From CAVSKL01 sp963728475 [NCBI: Candidatus Eiseniibacteriota bacterium] (GTDB lineage: Bacteria > Eisenbacteria > RBG-16-71-46 > JABDJR01): a stretch of 64,000 nucleotides of DNA. Each line of letters begins with the position of its first letter. The stretch's first letter is position 1. The DNA is taken from contig CAVSKL010000001.1 in the NCBI GenBank assembly GCA_963728475.1, forward strand, positions 1,364,001 through 1,428,000, given 5' to 3'. The notes under the pieces are model-generated. The model ran no database searches, was not told the origin of the DNA, and worked only from the letters and a program-made list of their open reading frames with translations. Shown here in pieces: positions 1 to 8,581 of the stretch. The position numbers and the translations under genes are program-made.

Positions 1-853
1 GGAAGATCGGCCGCGAGACCAGGAGCCGGCCGTAGAGCCCCAGATCCTGCACCTGGTGGAGCCCGGCGGCGATGGCAAGGATGGTCTTGCCGGTGCCCGC
101 CTTGCCCATGAGCGTGACCAGCTTCAGCTCGGGGTCGAGAAGCGCGTCCAGCGCGAAGTGCTGCTCCTTGTTCTTGGGTTTGAGCCCGAGGAGCCCACGC
201 TCGGGCACCCGAATGGGTTGGAGGGTGGCGCGGTCGGCGGAGACCCGCGCGAGCGCCGAGATCACCGGCGTCTTTTCGGTGCGGACCAGCGCGTACTCGT
301 TGGGAAAGAACTCGCCGGGCGGGGCGGGGAGGGTGTTCCCCTCGCGGAGCGCATCCACGTCGTCGTAGGAGAGGGTCAGGTCCACCGCCCCGCGGTAGAG
401 TTCCTCCAGGTCCACGCGGCCGGTCTCGTAGTCCTGGGCCATGATCCCCAGCGCGTCGGCCTTGATCCGGAGGTTGGTGTCCTTGGTGACCAGGACCACC
501 GGGGTGTCGAGGTGCTCCTTGCTCTCGGCCAAAGCCAGAGCGAGGAGCGCGTGGTCGACCTTCGAGGGGTTCCCGTTCATCGCCTCCAGCGGATAACCGT
601 CGTGGAGCGCGACCTGGAGCCGCCCCCCCGACGGCAGCTCGATCCCCTGGGCCAGGCTTCCCCGGGTACGATAGTCGTCGAGGAGCCGCGAGATCTCGCG
701 CGCGTTCCGCCCCAGCTCCGAGGCTTCCTTCTTGAAGTGATCCACCTCCTCGATCACGTAGATCGGGATGATCACGGTGTTGTCCTGGAACGAATGAATG
801 GAGCCGGGATCATGGAGCAGGACGTTGGTATCGAGGATGTAATGCTTGCGCAT
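1..853 (-). CDS. PhoH-family protein: PIN domain plus start of PhoH ATPase (partial, runs off left edge)
   Basis: The first 284 codons of a leftward-reading PhoH-like protein; the rest lies outside the window. The protein opens MRKHYILDTNVLLHDP, the signature of the N-terminal PIN-type ribonuclease domain, with its first metal-binding aspartate at D8 and a second acidic patch in KDTNLR about residue 125. The PhoH ATPase domain begins near residue 235 and shows its Walker A motif GKAGTGKT with K256. PhoH2-type proteins of this architecture are proposed RNA helicase/RNases. The ATG at 853 is preceded by AGGAGAG at Shine-Dalgarno distance. It is the last gene of a minus-strand run that starts with the VAT-1-like reductase at 2943, about 105 bases behind the dehydrogenase stop. 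Family assignment is firm; the biological substrate is unknown. Confidence 0.93.
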   Translation of the reverse strand, partial: MRKHYILDTNVLLHDPGSIHSFQDNTVIIPIYVIEEVDHFKKEASELGRNAREISRLLDDYRTRGSLAQGIELPSGGRLQVALHDGYPLEAMNGNPSKVDHALLALALAESKEHLDTPVVLVTKDTNLRIKADALGIMAQDYETGRVDLEELYRGAVDLTLSYDDVDALREGNTLPAPPGEFFPNEYALVRTEKTPVISALARVSADRATLQPIRVPERGLLGLKPKNKEQHFALDALLDPELKLVTLMGKAGTGKTILAIAAGLHQVQDLGLYGRLLVSRPIF

Positions 854-958
854 GAAGCGATGCTCTCCTCCCGCGATGATACGCCCGCCCCGCGGCGGGT
901 GGGAACCGGGGAAGTCCGTTCCGGAGGGGCGGCCGGGTGAACGCGCCGCCCCCGCGCC

Positions 959-1822
959 CTACTCCGAGGCCCAGTCGTAGAACCCGCGGCCGCTCTTCTT
1001 CCCCAGCTTCCCCTCCGACACCATGCGCCGCAGGATCCCGGGCGGGCGGAATGATTCCGAACCGAGCGCGGTGAACAGGTGCTCGGAGATGGCCAGACGG
1101 ACGTCGAGTCCGACCAGGTCGGTGAGCCGGAGCGGGCCCACCGGGTGGCGGTAGCCCAGGGTCATGGCCTTGTCGATGTCCTCGGCCGAGGCCACCCCGC
1201 TCTCCAGCATCCGCATGGCCTCGAGCCCCAGCACCACCCCCAGCCGGCTGGTGGCGAAGCCGGGGACGTCCCGGACCACGATGCACTCCTTCCCCAGGCG
1301 CGCGCCGGCCTCCAGCGCGCGCTCCACGGTATCCGGGGCGGTCCGCTCCGCGCGGACGATCTCGAGGAGCGGCATCAGGGGAACGGGGTTGAAGAAGTGC
1401 ATCCCGACCACCTGCTCCGGGCGCGCGGTCGCCCCCGCGATCTCTCCGACCGGCAAGGAGGAGGTATTGGAAGCGAGGATCGCGTCGCGTGGGGCGAGCG
1501 CGTCCAGTTCCCCGAAGATGCGCTTCTTGAGTTCGAGGCTCTCGGGGGCGGCCTCGATCGCCATCGCGCAGCCGTCCAGCGCCCGCCCGAGGTCGCTTTC
1601 CCCCTCGATCCGGCCGAGCGCGGAGGCGCGGGACTCCGGCGATACCTTCCCCCTGGCCACCCCCTTGTCCAGGCCGGCCTCGACCGCGGCCAGGCCCCGG
1701 GCGATCGCGCCGGGGTCCACGTCGAAAAGGCGCACCGCGTAGCCGGCCGCCGCCGCGGTCTGGGCGATGCCGTGGCCCATGGTGCCGGCGCCGATCACCG
1801 CGATGCGTTCGATCTCTTGCAT
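959..1822 (-). CDS. 3-hydroxyacyl-CoA (3-hydroxybutyryl-CoA) dehydrogenase
   Basis: Full-length 287-residue NAD-dependent 3-hydroxyacyl-CoA dehydrogenase, the size of the short stand-alone (PaaH/Hbd) form. Residues 5-20 hold the Rossmann glycine loop GAGTMG (11-16); ASNTSSL and HFFNPVPLMPLLEIV follow in the usual order, the histidine of HFFNP being the catalytic base of the family. The C-terminal helical half (DVPGFATSRL onward) closes with LGKKSGRGFYDW, the standard end. It would oxidise 3-hydroxyacyl-CoA to 3-ketoacyl-CoA in the cytoplasm, in fatty-acid or butyrate-type metabolism. The ATG at 1822 was chosen over a longer upstream open frame because GAGGAGGC sits just before it and the family N-terminus begins there. 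It follows the VAT-1-like gene by 47 bases, so the two are probably co-transcribed. Whether the true chain length is C4 or longer cannot be told from the sequence. Confidence 0.95.
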   Translation of the reverse strand: MQEIERIAVIGAGTMGHGIAQTAAAAGYAVRLFDVDPGAIARGLAAVEAGLDKGVARGKVSPESRASALGRIEGESDLGRALDGCAMAIEAAPESLELKKRIFGELDALAPRDAILASNTSSLPVGEIAGATARPEQVVGMHFFNPVPLMPLLEIVRAERTAPDTVERALEAGARLGKECIVVRDVPGFATSRLGVVLGLEAMRMLESGVASAEDIDKAMTLGYRHPVGPLRLTDLVGLDVRLAISEHLFTALGSESFRPPGILRRMVSEGKLGKKSGRGFYDWASE

Positions 1823-1869
1823 GGGGCCTCCTCGCGGACTCGCGGCAGCGGAATGGGACGCCGCCGCCG

Positions 1870-2943
1870 CTAGGCTCCGGTGGTGAGCACCACCTTTCCG
1901 ATGTTCTTGCGGTCGTGGAGATAGGCATGGGCCTCGCCCGCGCGCTCCAGCGGGAACGCGCGGTCCACCACGGGCCGGAGCGCCCCGCTCACCGCGCCGG
2001 TGAAGAGGTCGGCGGTGGCCTCGGACAACAAGGCGTCGTCGTCCCAGAGCCGGAGCACGTTCTCCCCGAACACCCCGCGATTCTCGTTCACCAGGTCGAG
2101 CAGGTTGAAGAAGAGGAGGCGCAGGACCGCGGGCGCGGCCCGGAACCAGTTCCGGGTGCGGCCGGTCACCAGCTCGCTTACCCCGAACGACACCACCCGC
2201 CCGGTGGGCCGCAGGAACTTCAGGCTCTCGCGGAGCCCCTTCCCGCCGCGGGACTCCAGCACGATGTCCACGCCGTCCGGCGCCCACGCGCGCACCACCG
2301 CGCCCACGTGCTCGGTGCGGTAGTCGATCGCCCGTTCCGCCCCCATCGCCTCCACCGCCTTCACCTTCCGGTCGCCGCCGCAGGTGCCGATCACCCGTGC
2401 CCCCGCCGCCCGCGCGACCTGGAGCGCGGCCAGGCCCACGCCGCCCGCGATCCCCTGGATCAGCACCCGGTCGCCGGCGCGCACTCGCGCCATCCCCCGG
2501 AGGCCGATCCACGCGGTGAGGAACACCACCGGGAACGCGGCGCCGTCCTCGAACGACCACGTGTCCGGAAGCGGGAATACCTTCCCCGCCGGGACCACCA
2601 CGTCCTCCGCGTATCCGCCGAAACGGGTGACCGCGATCACGCGCTGCCCCGGGGCCAAGCCGGGGTGGGCCGCGGCCGCCTCGGCGGACACTTCGCTCAC
2701 CGTCCCGCTCACCTCGTAGCCCGGGCTGAACGGGCGCGGCGGCGCCTCTGGATAGAGCCCCATCCGCATCATGAGATCGGCGAAGTTCACCCCGGCGGCC
2801 TGGACGCGCACCCGCACCGCGCCCGGGGCGAGCGGGGCGGGCGGGCCGCTGCGCACCTCGAGCACGCCCACGTCCCCGAACCGGGGCACCACCACGCGGC
2901 GTACCGCGCGCGCGGAATCGAAGGTCGGGGCCGATGCGTCCAT
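1870..2943 (-). CDS. Zinc-free medium-chain reductase, VAT-1/quinone oxidoreductase-like
   Basis: A 357-residue MDR-superfamily reductase of the quinone oxidoreductase/VAT-1 branch. After an N-terminal GroES-like fold (PGAVRVRVQAAGVNFADLMM, GYEVSGTV), the nucleotide-binding site appears as GIAGGVGLAALQ near residues 160-170, and no structural zinc cysteines are present. The long C-terminal segment with NWFRAAP and LFFNLLDLVNENRGVFGEN is typical of the VAT-1 group. It probably reduces quinones or enones with NADPH. The ATG at 2943 gives the normal N-terminus; longer open reading upstream has no support. It is the first gene of the minus-strand run leading to the dehydrogenase and phoH, and is divergent from the exported protein at 3149. 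The physiological substrate is not predictable. Confidence 0.9.
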   Translation of the reverse strand: MDASAPTFDSARAVRRVVVPRFGDVGVLEVRSGPPAPLAPGAVRVRVQAAGVNFADLMMRMGLYPEAPPRPFSPGYEVSGTVSEVSAEAAAAHPGLAPGQRVIAVTRFGGYAEDVVVPAGKVFPLPDTWSFEDGAAFPVVFLTAWIGLRGMARVRAGDRVLIQGIAGGVGLAALQVARAAGARVIGTCGGDRKVKAVEAMGAERAIDYRTEHVGAVVRAWAPDGVDIVLESRGGKGLRESLKFLRPTGRVVSFGVSELVTGRTRNWFRAAPAVLRLLFFNLLDLVNENRGVFGENVLRLWDDDALLSEATADLFTGAVSGALRPVVDRAFPLERAGEAHAYLHDRKNIGKVVLTTGA

Positions 2944-3148
2944 GGGGCAATCAGACACCGGGGCGCCCGGTTGCGCAAGCGGCGATCTCACGGCGGAGCG
3001 CGACGCGATCCCGTCGTTCCTTCGCGCCGCCCTGGTCCCCGCCGCCGTTCCACGGCCGCCGGAGCGTCGGCACCGTCCATGCAACGACCACCGGTATCGC
3101 CCCGTCCACGCCGGCCCGCGCCGCGCGCGGGCGAGGAAGGAACCATCC

Positions 3149-3844
3149 ATGCTACGTCGTCGATTCCTGGTCGGTTGGCTCTCCATGCTGTTCGTCGCCT
3201 CGGGGGCGCTTCCGCTCTCCGTCGCCGCCGCCCCCACCACCTGGGGAAAACTCAAGCGCCTGTATGGGGCGGAGCGCACGGTCGCCGCGGGCCCCGGCGT
3301 TGATGCCGCCACCGCCGCGGCCGCGGTGCGGACCGCGCAGTCCGGAAGTCTTCTCCCGATCGAGGGGCCGGTCAGCGTCCGCTGGCTCGCGCACTCCGAT
3401 CAGGGGCGGCTCCTGGAAGTGCTGGCCTCGGGCCCCGGCGCCATCCGGAGCGGCTACCTGGTGACCGAGCGTGGCCGTTACCTGGGAGGGGCCACCATCG
3501 ACGCCTCGTCGGGGGTGCTCCGGGACGCCGCGAGCGGCGCCGAACTCTGGCGCGGCGACCTGTCCGGCGTCCTGACTCCCCAGAACATGGGCGACACCCT
3601 GGACCAGTGGCTGGAAAAGGCGGGGCAGATGATGTGCGGCAGCATCGTCGCCGACATCCTTCGGACCTGCGTCGCGTCGTTCGGGCTGGGGTTCTGGCCC
3701 GGTGTGAGCTGCCTCGCCCTGGCCGCGGCCACCGCCCTGGCCTGCGACCATCTGCTTCACGTGCGCGTGCAGCTTCCCTTTGGGGGTGGGGGGGGAAGCT
3801 GGGCCCCGGTGGGGCCGGCCCTGCCGCATCCGCCGACCCCCTGA
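3149..3844 (+). CDS. Exported protein of unknown function, Tat-like signal peptide
   Basis: A 231-residue protein I do not recognise. It starts with a clear signal peptide (residues 1-28, ending VAAA); the RRRFL stretch at residues 3-7 matches the core of a twin-arginine (Tat) motif, so export in folded form is possible. The middle part (about 45-155) looks like an alternation of beta strands; a more hydrophobic C-terminal stretch around 175-205 holds four cysteines (near the CGS, RTCVAS, VSCLAL and ALACDH positions), which could form disulfides after export. The end is Gly/Pro rich. The ATG at 3149 has GAGGAAGGAA just upstream. It stands alone on the plus strand, divergent from the VAT-1-like gene. 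Function unknown. Confidence 0.8.
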   Translation: MLRRRFLVGWLSMLFVASGALPLSVAAAPTTWGKLKRLYGAERTVAAGPGVDAATAAAAVRTAQSGSLLPIEGPVSVRWLAHSDQGRLLEVLASGPGAIRSGYLVTERGRYLGGATIDASSGVLRDAASGAELWRGDLSGVLTPQNMGDTLDQWLEKAGQMMCGSIVADILRTCVASFGLGFWPGVSCLALAAATALACDHLLHVRVQLPFGGGGGSWAPVGPALPHPPTP

Positions 3845-4361
3845 ACCCGAACGCCCCGCTGAAGCACGTTGCTGGACCTGCTCGCGAGAGCCGGCCGGCG
3901 CGACCGGGACCGGTTCTTGACCGGCGGCCACGACCAGGCGGCGCCGAGGAAGGCGCCGGGCCCGGGGCGCGAGGACGCCGCAAGGCGAGGGCGCCGGGGC
4001 GCGAGGGCGCCAGGACGAAAGGGCGGCCTCTCGACCCCGGAGGGCGGCGACCCACCCGCCGCCTGCCCGTCCGATTCCGGCCGCCGGGCTCGCGGGGTTC
4101 GTGGAGCTTGCCCGTCCGATTCCGGCCGTCTGAGCGCCCCGTGGGCCCGGCGCGCGTCGCGGGCTTCTTGCCTCCGGTCGGGCCATCCCCTCAACTCCTT
4201 GCCCGGCAACGGATGGCACCGCCGCCGGGCTCGATTTCCCGTTGCGCCCGGAGACTCTCCGGCCGTACCTTCAGGCTATTCAGCGGGGGGCCGATACCCT
4301 CCGAACTGGACGCCGGCCGCCCGCGGCCGGAGACAATCCGTTCTACCCGAGGGTTTTGTGT
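3845..4361 (+). other. Non-coding spacer with a 20-bp direct repeat
   Basis: A 517-base, extremely GC-rich spacer between the exported protein and the D,D-carboxypeptidase. The open frames crossing it have no family resemblance and are arginine/proline-rich composition artefacts. The only structure I can support is a perfect 20-bp direct repeat (TGCCCGTCCGATTCCGGCCG) at 4064-4083 and 4109-4128, 45 bases apart. No clear promoter or terminator was recognised. Confidence 0.6.
4064..4128. repeat. Two-copy 20-bp direct repeat, period 45
   Basis: TGCCCGTCCGATTCCGGCCG occurs identically at 4064-4083 and 4109-4128 in the non-coding spacer upstream of the carboxypeptidase gene. The intervening bases differ, so it is a spaced direct repeat and not a simple tandem array. 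No function is evident. Confidence 0.75.
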
Positions 4362-5195
4362 ATGTGGAGGGCATCGCAACGCGCTCGGAAGGCGACCGTG
4401 CTCGTCGCGCTTGCCGGCATCCTGGGGACGGCGTTTGTCCCCCGCGGCGCGGACGCCTTCTCCCTGCGCGCCCGGAACGCCGGGATCTACGATCCCGCGA
4501 CCGGGACCTGGCTTTACACGAAGTCGATCGACGATCGCGTCCCCGTGGCCAGTCTCACCAAGCTGGCCGCCGCGCTCACCTACCTGCGCATGAACGGGAG
4601 CCTGGACGCCGTCATCACCGTCACCCGCGCGGACTGGACCGGGGTGGGGCGCACCCGGCTCCGTCCCGGCGACAAGGTGCCGGCCCGCACGCTTCTGGAG
4701 ATGGCGCTGGTCTGCTCGGACAACTGCGCGGCGCGCGCGCTCACCCACCCCTTCGGGATGAGCTACGAGACCTACGGGTTCAGGATGCAGGAGACGGTGC
4801 ATTCCCTGGGGTGCACCCAGAGCCGGTTCGTGGAACCGACCGGCCTCGATGAGCGGAACGTCTCCACCGCGCGGGAGGTGGTGACCATCTTCACCGCGGC
4901 TCTCCGGAACCCGGTCCTCAGGAAGTTCATGGGGACGAGCAAGTTCGAGCTGACGACTCCGCGCGGCCCCTGCACGATCGTGCACTCCTCGCGGCTTCTC
5001 CGGGCACGGCCGGACGTGGTGGCGGCCAAGACCGGCTACATCGACGAGTCGGGCTATTGCATGGTGCAGTCGGTGCGCGATCCCAAGGGGAACTTCATCA
5101 CCATCGTCCTCGGCGCCCCCACCAAGCAGGCGCGGACGGTGGAGTCCTCGAAACTCATCGACCACGGGCGGGGAATCCGTTCCCGGCATCTCTGA
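4362..5195 (+). CDS. D-alanyl-D-alanine carboxypeptidase-family (peptidase S11) protein
   Basis: A 277-residue penicillin-binding-protein-type peptidase of the S11 group, which trims D-Ala from peptidoglycan pentapeptides in the periplasm. All three active-site motifs are present: SLTK (S64 nucleophile, K67), SDN (S119-N121) and KTG (K223). A hydrophobic N-terminal segment (about 10-32) is a signal peptide ending near the GADA-FSL junction. At about 245 mature residues it lacks the C-terminal beta domain and amphipathic anchor of PBP5-type enzymes, resembling the short exported D-Ala-D-Ala endo/carboxypeptidases. The ATG at 4362 has GAGGG eight bases upstream; earlier in-frame starts give an unlikely arginine-rich extension. 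A tandem repeat begins right behind its stop codon. Family firm, exact bond specificity unknown. Confidence 0.9.
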   Translation: MWRASQRARKATVLVALAGILGTAFVPRGADAFSLRARNAGIYDPATGTWLYTKSIDDRVPVASLTKLAAALTYLRMNGSLDAVITVTRADWTGVGRTRLRPGDKVPARTLLEMALVCSDNCAARALTHPFGMSYETYGFRMQETVHSLGCTQSRFVEPTGLDERNVSTAREVVTIFTAALRNPVLRKFMGTSKFELTTPRGPCTIVHSSRLLRARPDVVAAKTGYIDESGYCMVQSVRDPKGNFITIVLGAPTKQARTVESSKLIDHGRGIRSRHL

Positions 5196-5230
5196 CCGGC
5201 CGGGCGCGCGCGCCGGCGGACACGGCGCCT

Positions 5231-5286
5231 CCGGCCGTCCCGGGCGCTTCTGACCGGCCCGGCCGTCCGGGGCGCTCCTGACCGGC
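5231..5286. repeat. 28-bp tandem repeat, two copies, behind the carboxypeptidase stop
   Basis: Two adjacent 28-base units (5231-5258 and 5259-5286), each beginning CCGGCCGTCC and ending CTGACCGGC, differ at two positions. The terminal CTGACCGGC block also overlaps the stop codon of the preceding gene (5193-5201), so the array seems to have grown from that gene's end. It lies in the convergent spacer before the minus-strand gene that ends at 5326. Confidence 0.75.
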
Positions 5287-5325
5287 GGACCCGGCGCCCG
5301 CTTCGCCCCCGCCGGGAGCACGCGC

Positions 5326-6198
5326 TCAGCCGGCGCCCCGCCTTCCCCGCTCCAGCCACCGCCATGCCGCGCGCAGCGCGGGCTCCACCCGGTAGGCTTG
5401 CTCGGCGGGCGCCACCGCGAACACCCGCTCGCCCCGCTCGGCCAAGTGAAGCATCACCTCGATCAGCCGCTCCTCGGGGACGCCGCGGGCCCGGGCGGCG
5501 ATGGCGGCGAGGTAGCCCGGGGGGGCGGAGATCTCCCGCCAGTCCGGCGCGCCCGGGAAGTCGCGCCGCCACCGCGCCTCCACCGCGGCCAGGTTGGGAA
5601 GCGACGACGCCGGTCCACCGTCCCGCGTCCAGCGGCGCCGGTGACCCTCCACGAAGTCGTCGGGATCGGTGGGCGGAGCGGCCGCCCGGGCGGCGAAGTA
5701 AGGCGCGAGCACCAGGTGGAGCGCCACCTGCGTCGCGGGAAAGCTCTCCAGGAGCCGCTCGGCGATCAACTCCCGGGAGGCGTTCACCGAGTAGACCGGC
5801 ACTCCGCGACGGCGGGCCAGGTCGTGGATCGCGCCCCCGGCACCGTACCGCCGCACCACCGAGGCGCGCCCCGGCGCCGCGCACCCCACCCGGTCCCCGA
5901 TCAGGGTGACCCCGGGGCGGAGCGCCATCCAGCGAGCCACCAGGTCGGCGATCTCGGGCGCCCGCGGATCGCGGGTCCCCGAACAGCCATAGACGAGGAC
6001 CGCGCTCCCGGGTGCGGTGAGCAGGAACACGTGGGGCCGGGCGCCACGGGCCGCCGCCTCGCTCTCGAGGGCTCCGAGGGCCGGAAGAATCGGCGCGCGC
6101 CGCGAGAGGCGAGGAAAGTCGGCCGGGCTCGGCCAGGCCCGGGCCGGCTCCACCCCGCCCTCGGTGGCGGGCCCGGACTTTCGTGGGATGGCGCGCAT
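5326..6198 (-). CDS. Hypothetical protein, possible distant TraB/ChaN-like (Tiki superfamily) member
   Basis: A 290-residue cytoplasmic-looking protein without signal peptide or membrane segments. The stretch VLVYGCSGTRDPRAPEIADLV, followed by a GVTLIGDRVG turn, resembles the start of TraB/ChaN-type folds, where the equivalent block reads like SxTHxxDP and carries a conserved histidine. Here that histidine is replaced by arginine, so a metal-dependent activity would be doubtful. The C-terminus ends with a hydrophobic VFAVAPAEQAYRVEPALRAAW block that also fits that superfamily's last strand and helix. The ATG at 6198 is the only sensible start. It lies 180 bases behind rfbC on the same strand. 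I regard the family link as a hint only. Confidence 0.6.
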   Translation of the reverse strand: MRAIPRKSGPATEGGVEPARAWPSPADFPRLSRRAPILPALGALESEAAARGARPHVFLLTAPGSAVLVYGCSGTRDPRAPEIADLVARWMALRPGVTLIGDRVGCAAPGRASVVRRYGAGGAIHDLARRRGVPVYSVNASRELIAERLLESFPATQVALHLVLAPYFAARAAAPPTDPDDFVEGHRRRWTRDGGPASSLPNLAAVEARWRRDFPGAPDWREISAPPGYLAAIAARARGVPEERLIEVMLHLAERGERVFAVAPAEQAYRVEPALRAAWRWLERGRRGAG

Positions 6199-6378
6199 GA
6201 CGGAATCGCTCCCTGAGGGTCGGCGGATGGAGGGCCGGGCAATGAGCCTTGAGGAGGGACCGGGTTCCGCCGGATTGGACGACGCCCCCCCTCCGAACGT
6301 TCATACGAAATCCGACGGGAATGGTTGCGCCGGGGCCGGGGCGAGGCCTTCTTCGCCGGCCGTGCGCGCCGGCGCGAG

Positions 6379-6918
6379 TCAGGCGGGGAGGAGCGCGGAG
6401 TCCATCTGGTCCAGGCGGGGGTTCTTCATGTCGCGGGGGGAGAGGAGCGGATCGGCGATCCCCCAATCGAGACCGATTCCGGGGTCGTTCCAGGCCACCC
6501 CGTATTCATCCGAGGCATCGTAGTACCGGTCCACCACGTAGGTGAGGGTGGAGTCGGTCAAGGCCAGGAAACCGTGGGCGACCCCCACCGGCACGTAGAT
6601 CCCCAGGGGATCGTCGCCTCCCACCTCGAGCGTCTCGACCGCGCCCCGGGTGGAGGAGCCTCGGCGCAGGTCGACCAGCCCCACCCGGATCCGCCCCATC
6701 GCCGGGTACCAGTAGTCGATCTGGTTCAGGTGGTAGTGGAGCCCGCGCAGCACCCCCTTCCGGGAGTCGGAGCGGTTGCCCTGGATCTCGCTCCACTCGC
6801 GCTCGGGAAACCACTCCCGGCGGAAGGTCTCGATGAAACGCCCGCGCTCGTCCACGAAGGCGGTGAGCCGCGCGAACTTCACGCCGGCGATCCGGGTGGA
6901 GGCGACGATCTCGGCCAT
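6379..6918 (-). CDS. rfbC: dTDP-4-dehydrorhamnose 3,5-epimerase-family protein
   Basis: A 179-residue cupin-fold sugar epimerase, the normal length for RfbC/RmlC, which converts dTDP-4-keto-6-deoxyglucose to the L-lyxo form for dTDP-rhamnose and surface polysaccharides. FVDERGRFIETFR at 21-33, RKGVLRGLHYH with the catalytic histidine H61, the PVGVAHGF strand and YYDASDEYGVAWNDPGIGLDW are all family hallmarks in order. The ATG at 6918 is preceded by AAGGAG; an upstream ATG at 7035 in the same frame would add 39 residues with no family counterpart. No other rml genes are nearby, so it may act with dispersed partners or on a related nucleotide sugar. Divergent from the Rieske gene. Confidence 0.92.
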   Translation of the reverse strand: MAEIVASTRIAGVKFARLTAFVDERGRFIETFRREWFPEREWSEIQGNRSDSRKGVLRGLHYHLNQIDYWYPAMGRIRVGLVDLRRGSSTRGAVETLEVGGDDPLGIYVPVGVAHGFLALTDSTLTYVVDRYYDASDEYGVAWNDPGIGLDWGIADPLLSPRDMKNPRLDQMDSALLPA

Positions 6919-7089
6919 CCGGTCTCCTTGCCGGGGGGAGGCGTTCTGCTCCCGCCCCTGGTACCCTGGTTTCATCGGCGGAACGCGCCGAGGGGGCGCG
7001 ACCGGGAGCAGGCCGTGTAAGCCTACCGATTGCAAACGATTATCTTAGCACGGCGCGGAGACGCGTCCGGCGCGACGGGGAGGTGCCCG

Positions 7090-7428
<339 letters not shown>

Positions 7429-7532
7429 GTCCAGGGTCCGCCCGGGGCCGGCCGGTGGGGCCTCGGGTAGGGAGGCGGACGCTGGAAGCGTTGCGCGGGC
7501 GCGCTCCGGACCGCCCGCGTCGTGGAGTGGTG

Positions 7533-8438
7533 ATGGCAAGCAAGAAAGATCGACAAATCGCGCTCCTCAAGGTGCTGGCCGCCGCCGCCTGGGCGGACGG
7601 CAAGCTCCAGAACGAGGAGGTGAACCGCATCAAGGACCTCATGCTGGCCTACGATCTCGCCCCCGACGAGGTGCGCGAGGTGCATGGGCTCTTGGAGGCG
7701 CCGGTCTCCTACAACCGCTGCGCGGAACTGACCCGCGAGCTTCTGGGCCTCCTCCACAGCTACGGCGAGCGGAACGAGGTCCTGGAGGAGGTCGCCGCCA
7801 TCTTCCGCGCCGACGGGGCGATGGAGGACTCGGAGCGCGAGGTGCTGGAGAGCCTCAAGGGGATCATGGACGCCGAGGCGTCGGTGGACCGGTTCATGGG
7901 GCGGATCAGCGGCGTGTTCAAGCGAATGTTCGCCGGGCGGGAGGGCGGCGCGCGGGGGGAGCTCGCCGAATACCTCAAGAATACGGTGCTCCAGCGGCTG
8001 GACGACGTCTCCGCCGGGGCCTGGCGGGACGAGGTGGAGGCGGCCCGGCTCAACCGCTACACGCTGTTCGGGGCGGTGCTGGGGCGGGTGGCGGACGTGG
8101 AGGGGGGGATCTCCGACGCCGAAGCCGGCAAGGTCCGAGGCATCCTGGCCGGCCGTTTCGGGCTCACCCCGCCGCTCCTGGACTGGACGGTGCAGTCGGT
8201 CCGCGAGGCGGCCTCGGCCCGCATGGACCGGCAGGGGCTCCTGAGCGAGTACAACCGCATCTCGACCATGGACGAGCGGAAGGAGCTGCTCGACGCGGCG
8301 TTCGCGGTGGCGGCGGTCGACGGGGAGATCGGACGCGAGGAGATGGAGGAGATCAAGCTCATCTCCAACTTCCTCTGGATCGACCCTCGCGAGTTCGCCG
8401 ACGTTCGCGCGCGGTGGATGCGGTTCGAGGTGGGCTGA
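7533..8438 (+). CDS. Tandem TerB-like domain protein
   Basis: A 301-residue soluble protein made of two TerB-type helical domains. The first (about 8-135) opens LLKVLAAAAWADGKLQNEEVN and the second (about 165-295) repeats the pattern with AAFAVAAVDGEIGREEMEEI; the small-x-x-DG-x-acidic-x-E pattern is the TerB/DjlA acidic metal-binding signature. TerB proteins belong to tellurite/stress membrane-associated complexes, but stand-alone tandem copies are of unknown role. There is no signal peptide. The start is the ATG at 7533 (a GTG directly precedes it), with a weak GTGGAG site. It follows the Rieske gene and is convergent with the OmpA-like gene, from which a strong hairpin separates it. Confidence 0.85.
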   Translation: MASKKDRQIALLKVLAAAAWADGKLQNEEVNRIKDLMLAYDLAPDEVREVHGLLEAPVSYNRCAELTRELLGLLHSYGERNEVLEEVAAIFRADGAMEDSEREVLESLKGIMDAEASVDRFMGRISGVFKRMFAGREGGARGELAEYLKNTVLQRLDDVSAGAWRDEVEAARLNRYTLFGAVLGRVADVEGGISDAEAGKVRGILAGRFGLTPPLLDWTVQSVREAASARMDRQGLLSEYNRISTMDERKELLDAAFAVAAVDGEIGREEMEEIKLISNFLWIDPREFADVRARWMRFEVG

Positions 8439-8528
8439 GCGGCGCCGGCGGAAGGGGGGCAAGGACCGAGGCCGCCCCGCCGGAGCGGGAGTGCCGTCCG
8501 TCCCCGCCGAACCCGGCGGCAATGAAGA

Positions 8529-8560
8529 CGCGCCCGGCCCCCCAAGGGGGACCGGGCGCG
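8529..8560. terminator. Bidirectional terminator-like hairpin between convergent genes
   Basis: CGCGCCCGG (8529-8537) pairs perfectly with CCGGGCGCG (8552-8560) and the inside is a further C5/G5 stem with an AA turn, giving a very stable hairpin in the gap between the TerB gene and the convergent OmpA-like gene. There is no T-tract, so termination would rely on the stem alone or on Rho. Confidence 0.6.
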
Positions 8561-8581
8561 GAAGCTACCGGGGCGCGGGCC

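Noticed and set aside
7018-7046. Promoter with TATCTT before the Rieske gene
   Set aside because: The -10-like hexamer has no acceptable -35 partner at 15-19 bases, and the AT-rich spot could serve either divergent gene.
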